Positions 56,977 to 64,000 of a DNA stretch of 64,000 bases are shown one piece after another. Every line of letters starts with the position of its first letter. Position 1 is the stretch's first letter. Made by a program: the position numbers and the translations under genes. This DNA comes from Pantoea coffeiphila. Its GTDB lineage: Bacteria; Pseudomonadota; Gammaproteobacteria; Enterobacterales; Enterobacteriaceae. The notes beneath the pieces were generated by a model. The model had not been told where the DNA came from, did no database searches, and was given only the letters and a program-made list of their open reading frames with translations. The stretch is taken from assembly GCF_016909495.1 (NCBI RefSeq), contig NZ_JAFBFW010000002.1, forward strand, positions 434,001-498,000, given 5' to 3'.

Positions 56977-58022
56977 TTTTTATCCCCCTCCAGATAATGG
57001 CGGAAATAGCGCACCGCTGCCCGCAGGAGCGGATTTCGCACACGCACCAGATGCCGGGTAAAGGTAAAGCTGGCACCGAGGCTGGCTTTGACTTCCGGAT
57101 CGGTCCAGCCCGCAACGTATTCCTGCAATCCCTGCTCGATGGCGTACTCCAGATTGACAAACCAGCTGACAAAATAGAGGTTAAATTTCAGCGCCAGCGA
57201 ATAGTCGAAGCCAATATACTTATCCACCAGCCGGCCCTGAAACTGATAGCAAAGGTTGAAACCAACCAGCCGATCTTCGTACCAATAGCAGAACAGTTTT
57301 CCTGCACTGTGCCGGTCCAGCAGCAAATGGTCAAAGAACTCGGCGCTAAGCAAATCAAAATGCACCTCACTCTGTTGCCACACCGAAAGATAAAACTGAT
57401 AGAGCTGAGCACGCCAGTGGGGATCTTCCAGGCGTTCTTCACCACAGTGAATCACCTCAATGCGAAGCTCATCACGGCTGCGAAGCTTGCGGCGAAGATT
57501 ACGACGCCGACTACGGGACATACGCGCCAGAAACTCATCGGTACTGGTAAAATTAATTGGAACAACCGCCAGCGCCTGCCCTTCCACACAAATGTAACCT
57601 TGCGCTTCCGCCGCCGCTATCAGGCGGCGACTGTAGTCGTTATCCGCAGCAGACAGCAGCGGCGAGGCAATGGGAAGATCTTTAATAATGGTCAGAGAAT
57701 GCTTATTACCGCAGTGGTTTTCAATCCATCGCAGCAACGCAGCCGGATCCTGCTGACGTGGCAGGCAGGCATATTCGCTGGTCGTTGCCCCAATAAAACA
57801 GGTATCCAGCGTGAGCCACTTCCGCCAGCCCGGGAAACCGGGCCAGCGGGCTAACCGCTGGCGCAGCGCGGGCTCAACGGTCGTTAACAGATCGAACCGG
57901 GTGGTAAATATCGGCAGGCCGTTTTCGGCAATCCGCACGTTAAATCCTTCAGGCGGATGGAGTGCAAACGCCGAAATAAGCCCCGCCGGTTCCAACTGAT
58001 TGACGTATCCGTCTTTCATCAT
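56952..58022 (-). CDS. GNAT acetyltransferase, BioF2/CelD-like
   Basis: A 356-residue protein with the double-GNAT appearance of the BioF2/CelD (FemAB-like) group. Visible are FTSTDEFLARMSRSRRRNLRRKLR (about 160-183), a basic helix typical of the group, then YWYEDRLVGFNLCYQFQGRLVDKYIGFDYS (about 253-282), the GNAT core strands, and LEYAIEQGLQEYVAG. Relatives transfer acyl or aminoacyl groups to amines or glycans. I took the first of the adjacent ATGs at 58022, 10 bp after the aminotransferase stop. The long upstream extension lies inside that gene and was rejected. Confidence 0.75.
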   Translation of the reverse strand: MMKDGYVNQLEPAGLISAFALHPPEGFNVRIAENGLPIFTTRFDLLTTVEPALRQRLARWPGFPGWRKWLTLDTCFIGATTSEYACLPRQQDPAALLRWIENHCGNKHSLTIIKDLPIASPLLSAADNDYSRRLIAAAEAQGYICVEGQALAVVPINFTSTDEFLARMSRSRRRNLRRKLRSRDELRIEVIHCGEERLEDPHWRAQLYQFYLSVWQQSEVHFDLLSAEFFDHLLLDRHSAGKLFCYWYEDRLVGFNLCYQFQGRLVDKYIGFDYSLALKFNLYFVSWFVNLEYAIEQGLQEYVAGWTDPEVKASLGASFTFTRHLVRVRNPLLRAAVRYFRHYLEGDKKWSDPPPG

Positions 58023-58032
58023 ATGCAGAGGA

Positions 58033-59412
58033 TTACCGCTCACGTTTTGCCCGAACCAGCAGTTGATCCAGCAGCACGATAGCCTGATCGATTTCAGCGC
58101 GACTGATCTCCAGGGATGGCGCAAAGGTGATCACGTTTTTATAGTATCCCCCCACATCCAGAACCAGTCCGGTTTTCTGCCCCTGATACTCCAGCGTACC
58201 GGAAAGGCCAATATCCACCATTTTATCGAGCAGTGCTTTATCAGGCGTGAATCCATCAGGTCCGCAGAGTTCCGCACGCAGTGCCAGACCAAGACCGTCA
58301 ACGTCACCAATCTCTTTATGCTGGCTCTGTAGCGATTTCAGTCCTTCAAGGAAATAGGCTCCGCTCTCCATAACCTGACGTTCATAATCTTTCTCTGCCA
58401 GCATATGCATCACTTCCAGGCCAACGGCGGTGCCCAACGGGTTCGAGGCAAACGTCGAGTGGGTGGAACCTACCGGGAAGGTGGTCGGATTAATCATCTC
58501 TTCACGCGCCCAGATGCCCGCCAGTGGATTAAGCCCGTTAGTCAGCGCTTTACCAAACACCAGCACATCCGGAGTAATGCCAAAGTGTTCAATCGACCAC
58601 AGCTTGCCGGTACGATAGAAGCCCATCTGGATTTCATCCACCACCAGCAGAATGCCGTGCTGATCGAGCACCTTTTTCAGCGCAGGATAGAAGTTACGCG
58701 GTGGAATGACGTAGCCGCCGGTGCCCTGCACGGGTTCGATATAAAAAGCGGCGAATTCTGCCTGCTGCGCTTTAGGGTCCCAGAGGCCGTGGTACTCGTT
58801 TTCAAACAGGCGGGCAAAATCGGCCACCAGTTTTTCCGCATATTCTTCAGGCGTCATGCCTTTTTGACGGCGGAACGGATACGGGAATGGAATAAACTGA
58901 GCGCGTTCGCCAAAGTGACCAAAGCGACGGCGATAGCGATAGCTGGAGGTAATGGATGATGCACCCAGAGTACGACCGTGATAGCCACCTTCAAAGGCAA
59001 ACATCCGGCTTTTACCGTTGCAGAAATTTCGTACCAGCTTCAGGGAATCATCAACGGACTGCGAACCGCCCACGTTAAAGTGTACTCTTCCCGGCAGGCC
59101 GAACTTACGTTCCATATCCTGAGCAATAATTTTTGACAGCTCGATTTTGGTGGGATGCAGATACTGGCTGGCCAACTGTGGCAGCCGATCGATCTGGCTT
59201 TTTAACGCATTATCGAGCCGGGTATTAGCGTAGCCAAAATTAACCGCTGAATACCACATTTGCAGATCGAGATAGGGAGTATCTTCCGCGTCAAACAGAA
59301 AGCTTCCCTGACAGCGGTCAAATATTTTCGGGGGGTTAACGTAATGAACCGTATCGCCATACGAACAATACTTCGCTTCATCCTGCAACAGCTGCTTTTC
59401 ATTAGACGTCAT
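58033..59412 (-). CDS. Class III PLP aminotransferase
   Basis: A 459-residue fold-type I aminotransferase like GabT, acetylornithine or diaminobutyrate aminotransferases. Numbering from the ATG at 59415 (one residue longer): NVGGSQSVDDSLKLVRNF (114-131) is the PLP phosphate-binding region, FEGGYHGRTLGASS the substrate loop, VVDEIQMGFYRTG holds Asp260, and VFGKALTNGLNPLAG contains the Schiff-base Lys289. I favour the second ATG at 59412 because GGAG lies 5 bases before it. First gene of the three-gene - operon, preceded by a possible promoter. Substrate unknown; an omega-amino compound is likely from the family. Confidence 0.83.
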   Translation of the reverse strand: MTSNEKQLLQDEAKYCSYGDTVHYVNPPKIFDRCQGSFLFDAEDTPYLDLQMWYSAVNFGYANTRLDNALKSQIDRLPQLASQYLHPTKIELSKIIAQDMERKFGLPGRVHFNVGGSQSVDDSLKLVRNFCNGKSRMFAFEGGYHGRTLGASSITSSYRYRRRFGHFGERAQFIPFPYPFRRQKGMTPEEYAEKLVADFARLFENEYHGLWDPKAQQAEFAAFYIEPVQGTGGYVIPPRNFYPALKKVLDQHGILLVVDEIQMGFYRTGKLWSIEHFGITPDVLVFGKALTNGLNPLAGIWAREEMINPTTFPVGSTHSTFASNPLGTAVGLEVMHMLAEKDYERQVMESGAYFLEGLKSLQSQHKEIGDVDGLGLALRAELCGPDGFTPDKALLDKMVDIGLSGTLEYQGQKTGLVLDVGGYYKNVITFAPSLEISRAEIDQAIVLLDQLLVRAKRER

Positions 59413-59435
59413 CATATCTCCTTGGCACTTTACTC

Positions 59436-59464
59436 CATATAAGTTCTGCGAGTATATCCTGCAA
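59436..59464 (-). promoter_or_regulatory. Candidate promoter of the - strand accessory operon
   Basis: On the - strand TTGCAG (59464-59459), 17 bases, TATATG (59441-59436), about 25 bp before the aminotransferase start. The region up to yohP is AT-rich, with no other feature seen. Confidence 0.4.
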
Positions 59465-59626
59465 AAAAAATATTTCAGCGCATGCAGAGGGTATGTTGAC
59501 GTTTAGTTGATAATTAAAATAGCCATATTTATTTTGAAATGTTTTCTCGAACCAAAAAACAAAAATAGCAAACAATTACATTTTAGAATTTTAAAAAGCA
59601 TGATTACTCAAGAATGCCATTAATAA

Positions 59627-59657
59627 TCCGGTCATCTGAAAAATACAAATGACCGGA
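59627..59657 (-). terminator. Terminator of yohP
   Basis: TCCGGTCAT (59627-59635) pairs with ATGACCGGA (59649-59657) around a 13-base loop, followed on the - strand by TTATTAAT. Confidence 0.7.
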
Positions 59658-59665
59658 ATAAAAAA

Positions 59666-59749
59666 TCAGAAAATAAGTTTAAAGACACCGGTAATCGTTA
59701 ACAGGCCGACGATAAAAATAATTGCGATGACCCAGAGAATAATTTTCAT
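59666..59749 (-). CDS. yohP: YohP, 27-residue membrane protein
   Basis: MKIILW..., a single hydrophobic helix, then TGVFKLIF. This closely matches E. coli YohP (27 residues, MKIILW at the N-terminus and TGVFKMIF at the C-terminus), a tiny inner-membrane protein used as a model for post-translational, SecYEG-linked insertion. GGAGATGA precedes the ATG. It has its own terminator and lies between the otn operon terminator and the accessory operon, far from its E. coli context. Confidence 0.9.
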   Translation of the reverse strand: MKIILWVIAIIFIVGLLTITGVFKLIF

Positions 59750-59771
59750 TCTTCATCTCCTTCAAAGGAAA

Positions 59772-59806
59772 AAGCCACAGGACTCGTCAGTAAGTCCCTG
59801 TGGCTT
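59772..59806 (-). terminator. Terminator of the otn operon
   Basis: AAGCCACAGG (59772-59781) pairs with CCTGTGGCTT (59797-59806), extended by ACT/AGT. On the - strand it is followed by TTTTTCC. Confidence 0.85.
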
Positions 59807-59844
59807 AAGTATAGAAGAAGATTACCGCTTCGCAGATTTGTGGG

Positions 59845-61200
59845 TTACAGCACCGCCGACAGCAGCCACACCAGTACAAAACCGGTCAGGCCCATTGCGG
59901 TCGTTAACACCGTCCAGGTTTTCAAGCCGTCGGCAACCGACAGGCCTAAATAGCGGGTCACTACCCAGAAACCGGCGTCATTGACGTGGGAAAGCCCCAG
60001 GCCGCCAAAACAGGCCGACAGCGTCACCAGCACCAGTTGCATATCGCTCAGCCCCGTCACCGCCTGAGTTAATAACCCGCTGGTGGTCAGAATCGCCACG
60101 GTGGCCGACCCCTGCGAGGCTCGTAGCGCCAGCGAGAGCAGAAACGCAGCCGGGATCAGCGGCAGATTAATCGTCTCCAGCGACAGTGCCAGCGCTTTAC
60201 CTACGCCGGATTCAACCAGCACCTTACCAAATGCGCCCCCGGCACCGGCAACCAGAATGACACCTGCCGAACTGGGAATCGCGCGATCCAGCAGATCGCT
60301 CAGCTTGTCACGGCTCCAGCCGCGGCGCAGCCCCAGTAGCCAGGCGGAGAGCGCCAGCGCGATCAGCAGCGCAATAGCCGGTGTTCCCACCAGCGTTAAC
60401 ACCTGACGAATGACATTGCCTTCAGGCAGGACGCTGTGTGCCAGGGTGCCCACCACAATCAGCACGATAGGTACGACGATCAGTGAGGAAATCAGCCAGG
60501 CGCCGGGGGCCTGCTCAGCTTTCGCGCTCTGGCTGCCTTCCGGCTTTGCCAGCTGTAACTGCTCCAGCACGCTGACCGACAGCAGATACTGGCGGCGGTT
60601 CATTGCTTTCGCCACGAAATAACCCACTACGCCAACGGGGATGGAAACGGCTATACCCAGCAGCATCAGCCAGCCCATATCGCTGCCTAACAGCCCCGCC
60701 GCTGCCGCCGCACCGGGATGGGTTGGCAGCGCCACGTGCACTGTCAGCATGACACCGGCCATTGGCAGACCATATTTCAACGGTGAAACGCGGGCCACCT
60801 TAGTAAAACCATAGATAAGCGGAATAACGATAATAAAGCCAACTTCAAAGAACACCGGAATGCCGAGAATAAAGGCCGCCATGGTCAGCGCCGCAACGGT
60901 ACGCTTAATTCCCAGCGCCTGGGTAAAGCGCTGGGCCAGGGATTCTGCGCCACCGGAGCATTCAATAATCGCCCCCAGCATTGCACCCAGCACAATAATA
61001 ATGGTTATCGATCCCAGCAGGCCGCCCATTCCGGCGGAAATGACCTTCATAATATTATCGGCGGGAATACCGGTGGCGATGGCGACCAGCAGGCTAACCA
61101 CCAGCAAGGCGACAAAGGGATGTACTTTAGCTTTGATGACCAGCAGCAGCAAAATCAGCACGCTGGCAACGGCAATGGTTAATAACAGGGCGGTAGACAT
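59845..61200 (-). CDS. GntP-family gluconate/tetronate-type permease
   Basis: A 451-residue inner-membrane H+ symporter of the GntP family (E. coli YgbN position). About 12 TM segments are present, with GGLLGSITIIIVLGAMLGAIIE, GIPVFFEVGFIIVIPLIYG and ALRASQGSATVAILTTSGLL, all family-typical. I chose the ATG at 61200 (MSTALLL) after GAGGCTTT rather than the TTG at 61212. Last gene of the otn operon, 141 bp after otnI, and presumably imports the four-carbon acid sugar. Substrate not proven. Confidence 0.9.
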   Translation of the reverse strand: MSTALLLTIAVASVLILLLLVIKAKVHPFVALLVVSLLVAIATGIPADNIMKVISAGMGGLLGSITIIIVLGAMLGAIIECSGGAESLAQRFTQALGIKRTVAALTMAAFILGIPVFFEVGFIIVIPLIYGFTKVARVSPLKYGLPMAGVMLTVHVALPTHPGAAAAAGLLGSDMGWLMLLGIAVSIPVGVVGYFVAKAMNRRQYLLSVSVLEQLQLAKPEGSQSAKAEQAPGAWLISSLIVVPIVLIVVGTLAHSVLPEGNVIRQVLTLVGTPAIALLIALALSAWLLGLRRGWSRDKLSDLLDRAIPSSAGVILVAGAGGAFGKVLVESGVGKALALSLETINLPLIPAAFLLSLALRASQGSATVAILTTSGLLTQAVTGLSDMQLVLVTLSACFGGLGLSHVNDAGFWVVTRYLGLSVADGLKTWTVLTTAMGLTGFVLVWLLSAVL

Positions 61201-61341
61201 AAAAAGCCTCAATAATTATTTTATTTCAGTACTTTAGAGCACTGTTAGCAGCAGCATTTTCCCTGGCATTTAGCCAGATTCAGGCAACAGAAACCCGACA
61301 CTGCGCAGAATTTGCGCAGCGTGGTGAGTCATAACGTCAGA

Positions 61342-62118
61342 TTATTTCCAGGCGTCGAACCAGCCCAGACCTTCCAGAGTGGTAGTACGTGGGAAATATT
61401 CGCAGCCGATCCAGCCCTGATAACCGCTGCGGTCAATCAGATCGAACAGCCACGGATAGTTCAGCTCGCCTTCGTCCGGCTCATGGCGATCGGGCGCAGA
61501 GGCAATCTGAATATGTTGGTACTGACCGACGTAATCGGCGATCAGATGGCTCAGGTTGCCATCCACCAACTGTGCGTGGAACAGATCGAGCTGGGTGAAA
61601 ACATTGGGCCTGTCGACGCGCTTAACGATGTCCAGCGTCTGATACTGGCTGGAGTAGAGATAGTTCAGCTTGGTTTTCGGGTTCAGCGCCTCAAGCAGCA
61701 CGCGAATACCGTGTGGCGCAAAGCGGTCAGCCGCATAACGTACGTTGTCGATGAAGGTTTGGCACCAGGCTTCGCGGTCGGCACCCGGCGGCACTACCGA
61801 AGCCATCACGTGGACCTGGCGGCAGTTCAGCGCCAGCGCATACTCCAGCGCGCGATCGATATCGCGACGGGCATCGTCTTCGCGCCCCGGGATAGCGCAA
61901 ACGCCCCACTCTCCCGCCGCCGCATTTCCCGGTGCGGTATTGAACAATACCAGCTCCAGGTTATTACGCGTCAGCGCCTCTTTGAGTACCGCCGCGTCGT
62001 AATCGTAAGGGAATAAAAATTCAACGCCTTTAAAGCCAGCCTTTGCCGCCGCATCAAAGCGCTCAAGGAAAGGCAGTTCGTTAAACAGGGTAGACAGATT
62101 AGCAGCAAACTTAGGCAT
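61342..62118 (-). CDS. otnI: OtnI, 2-oxo-tetronate isomerase (hydroxypyruvate isomerase family)
   Basis: A 258-residue TIM-barrel isomerase of the Hyi/YgbM family. In tetronate catabolism OtnI interconverts 2-oxo- and 3-oxo-tetronate. [35 protein letters not shown] is the family start, and the metal/catalytic residues lie in [10 protein letters not shown] (Glu near 142), [12 protein letters not shown] and IGCEYFPRT (Glu near 239). I took the ATG at 62118 rather than an upstream frame inside otnC. It is 4 bp after otnC. Confidence 0.9.
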   Translation of the reverse strand: MPKFAANLSTLFNELPFLERFDAAAKAGFKGVEFLFPYDYDAAVLKEALTRNNLELVLFNTAPGNAAAGEWGVCAIPGREDDARRDIDRALEYALALNCRQVHVMASVVPPGADREAWCQTFIDNVRYAADRFAPHGIRVLLEALNPKTKLNYLYSSQYQTLDIVKRVDRPNVFTQLDLFHAQLVDGNLSHLIADYVGQYQHIQIASAPDRHEPDEGELNYPWLFDLIDRSGYQGWIGCEYFPRTTTLEGLGWFDAWK

Positions 62119-62122
62119 GTCT

Positions 62123-62746
62123 TCAGCTCCGTAATTCAGCCACTTCGTCATCGGTCAGATAACGAATAGGGCGATCGCCCAGGGTAAATATCAGTCGGGC
62201 AGTCTCTTCCAGTTCTTCGGTATTATCCGCCGCCTCACGCAGCGTTTTCCCCACCACCACCGGTCCGTGATTCGCCAGCAGGAATGCCCGGTAGTTCGGC
62301 GCCAGCTTCGCCAGATCCTCACCGAGACGAGGATCGCCCGGACGATAATAAGGAACAACCGGCACATCGCCAACGCGCATCACAACATACGGCGTGAAAG
62401 GACGAATGCAGTTTTTGCTGTCCAGCCCTTCCAGGCAGGAAAGTGCGGTCAGATACAGGCAGTGCAGATGCACGATGGCACCACACTCCGGGTTGTTCTG
62501 ATAGATCGCACGGTGGAAGCTGATCTCTTTCGAAGGTTTATCGCCACCGATCCACTCTCCATCCGGAGTGACCTTCGACAGCCTTTCGGCCACCAGCTCG
62601 CCAAGGCAGGAGCCTGTCGGCGTCGCCAGCAGCGTGCCGTCCTCCAGGCGCATCGATAAATTCCCTGCCGAACCGGTGGCATATCCGCGCTGGAAAAATG
62701 AGGCTCCCAGCCGGACCATTTCTTCTCGTGCCTGCTGTTCAGTCAT
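62123..62746 (-). CDS. otnC: OtnC, 3-oxo-tetronate 4-phosphate decarboxylase
   Basis: A 207-residue class II aldolase/adducin-family enzyme that decarboxylates 3-oxo-tetronate-4-P to dihydroxyacetone phosphate. Visible are [13 protein letters not shown] (about 21-33), the catalytic Glu in SKEISFH (about 71-77), metal His in HLHCLYLTA (about 93-101) and [13 protein letters not shown] (third His, about 160). L-ribulose-5-P epimerase-like relatives share the fold, but the otnK-otnI context decides. Its start overlaps otnK by 4 bases. Confidence 0.92.
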   Translation of the reverse strand: MTEQQAREEMVRLGASFFQRGYATGSAGNLSMRLEDGTLLATPTGSCLGELVAERLSKVTPDGEWIGGDKPSKEISFHRAIYQNNPECGAIVHLHCLYLTALSCLEGLDSKNCIRPFTPYVVMRVGDVPVVPYYRPGDPRLGEDLAKLAPNYRAFLLANHGPVVVGKTLREAADNTEELEETARLIFTLGDRPIRYLTDDEVAELRS

Positions 62747-64000
62747 ACTACGAACTCCGTTTGCGCCCGGGCAAAAAAGTTTTCATCACCGAAATTACCG
62801 GATTTCAGCGCAAGGGACACCGGCTGCGTGACCGATCTGACCCACGGCACCCCGGGGGAAATCACCGGACCGATGTGGAAAGCATCAATGTTCAGCGTCT
62901 GCGCCACCACGCCCGAGGTTTCGCCTCCGGCAACGATAAAGCGCTGCCAGCCGCGCTGTTGCAGTTCACGTACCACGCTGGCAAACAGCTGCTCAACGGC
63001 CTCGCTGCTCTGCTGCGCACCGTACTGCTGCTGAATCCGCTGCAGCGTTTCCGGTTCAGAAGTGGCAAACAGCATCGGCGCCAGCGGCTCATCAGCATGT
63101 TGCGCCACCCAGTCGCACAGCTCGTGTGCATAGGCCTCGCGCTGTTGCAGCGCGCGTTCCACATCAACCGCCTGCGAGGAAGCCTGTTGACGGTAGCGGG
63201 AAACCTGACGGTTGGTCATCGTCGAACAGGAACCTGAAATCACCACCGCCCGTCCACCCTGCGGTTTACCCGCTGCCTGCGCCTGTTCGCGATCCCAGCC
63301 GCTGGTTGCCCACTGCCGCGCCAGGCCGATTGCCAGCCCGGAACCGCCGGTCACCAGCTTCATCTCACGCAGCGCTTCCCCCTGAGTCAGCAGATGCTGC
63401 TCGTTAAGCGCATCCAGTACCACATAACGCACGCCCGCTGCCGCCAGTTTGGCCAGCTCTGCCCGTACCGCTTCAGCACCGAGATCCAGCGTCTGGCTGG
63501 CGATCAGCCCGGCTTTACCCGCTGCCTGTGCTTCCATCAGCCGCAGCAGATTGCTGTCGGTCATTGGCGTAACCGGATGGTGGCGCATACCTGAATCGGA
63601 CAACAGCTGGTTCATCACGAACAAATGCCCTTGATAGACGGTACGGCCATTCACCGGCAGCGACGGCGAAATCACCGTCTGCGTTTCACCCAGCGCGGCC
63701 AGCAACGCATCGGTGACCGGGCCGATGTTACCTTTTGCGGTGCTGTCAAAGGTCGAGCAGTATTTAAAATAGAACCGTTCACAGCCCTGCTGTTGCAGCC
63801 AGACCAATGCTGCAAGGGAATCCTCGACGGCTTTTTCCGCCGCGCAGGAACGCGACTTCAGGCTAACCACAATCGCTTCGGCATCCAGCTGGCGCTCGTC
63901 CTGCGGCACACCGTTAACCTGCACCGTTGACATACCGTTCTGCACCAGAAAACTGGCAATATCGGTAGCACCGGTAAAATCATCAGCAATCACACCCAGG
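62743..64000 (-). CDS. otnK: OtnK, 3-oxo-tetronate kinase (5' end beyond window)
   Basis: DUF1537-family kinase (YgbK) that phosphorylates 3-oxo-tetronate at O4. At least 418 residues are visible. The reading frame stays open to the right edge: codons before VIADDFTGATDIASFL read LG, so the true start lies past 64000 and the apparent GTG at 63993 is an internal Val. N-terminal substrate region VIADDFTGATD, AVVISGSCSTMTNRQV (about 250-265) and the C-terminal nucleotide-binding part FIVAGGETSGVVAQTL (about 357-372) are intact. First of the otnK-otnC-otnI-permease genes seen here. Confidence 0.92.
   Translation of the reverse strand, partial: LGVIADDFTGATDIASFLVQNGMSTVQVNGVPQDERQLDAEAIVVSLKSRSCAAEKAVEDSLAALVWLQQQGCERFYFKYCSTFDSTAKGNIGPVTDALLAALGETQTVISPSLPVNGRTVYQGHLFVMNQLLSDSGMRHHPVTPMTDSNLLRLMEAQAAGKAGLIASQTLDLGAEAVRAELAKLAAAGVRYVVLDALNEQHLLTQGEALREMKLVTGGSGLAIGLARQWATSGWDREQAQAAGKPQGGRAVVISGSCSTMTNRQVSRYRQQASSQAVDVERALQQREAYAHELCDWVAQHADEPLAPMLFATSEPETLQRIQQQYGAQQSSEAVEQLFASVVRELQQRGWQRFIVAGGETSGVVAQTLNIDAFHIGPVISPGVPWVRSVTQPVSLALKSGNFGDENFFARAQTEFVV

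Noticed and set aside
56889..57854. 321-residue + strand frame opposite the GNAT gene
   Set aside because: Antisense shadow; the - strand product has GNAT-like core blocks and operon overlaps.

Overview
The window looks like a chromosomal segment of an enterobacterium, most likely Erwiniaceae (Erwinia/Pantoea type). The backbone genes are very close to E. coli proteins and follow, in inverted orientation, the E. coli order from seqA to pagP. Accessory genes have been inserted at the fur/chiP boundary and beyond pagP, and several E. coli neighbours are absent (chiQ, rihA-hscC-ybeQ and relatives, ybeF, crcB). The taxon is inferred from overall resemblance; no search was run. No insertion sequence, prophage gene, CRISPR array or rRNA was seen.

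Layout. 1-3.5 kb: seqA, ybfF, ybfE, fldA and fur. 3.6-7.7 kb: an inserted block with an Mtr-type tryptophan permease, a DHA2-type efflux pump overlapping a small NTF2-like protein, and a divergent LysR regulator. 7.7-20.2 kb: amino-sugar and chitin genes: chitobiase (chb), chitoporin (chiP), glnS, then nagE facing nagB-nagA-nagC-nagD. Three NagC-like operators and two CRP-like sites tie chiP, nagE and nagB into one regulon. 20.4-23.1 kb: asnB and a seven-gene tRNA operon (Met-Leu-Gln-Gln-Met-Gln-Gln) with a stringent-type promoter. 23.2-30.2 kb: ubiF, miaB, ybeZ-ybeY-ybeX-lnt. 30.2-34.1 kb: the gltIJKL glutamate/aspartate ABC importer, with a consensus sigma-54 promoter, three NtrC-like sites, a GcvB-type C/A-rich leader and a SroC-like sRNA. 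34.2-48.8 kb: ybeL, leuS-lptE-holA-nadD, rsfS-rlmH-mrdA-mrdB-rlpA, dacA, ybeD, lipB, lipA and tatE (cell-wall elongation, lipoylation, outer-membrane assembly). 48.9-51.5 kb: ybeM with a GNAT gene, a tiny membrane-protein gene, cspE, and pagP behind a PhoP-type promoter.

52.0-59.4 kb is the least explained part. A zinc-ribbon mini-protein is followed by two convergent operons. The + operon encodes a HAD phosphatase, an alpha/beta hydrolase, two SMR/DMT-type half-size transporters and a DegT-type PLP enzyme. The - operon encodes a class III aminotransferase, a BioF2/CelD-type GNAT and an arginase-fold protein. The gene set reads as a small-molecule biosynthesis and export module, perhaps for an amine, polyamine or amino-sugar product. 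The product is unknown, and this is my best candidate for an undescribed system.

59.6-64 kb: the 27-residue membrane protein YohP, then an otn operon (kinase, decarboxylating aldolase, isomerase, GntP-type permease) for four-carbon acid sugars. Its first gene, otnK, runs off the right edge.
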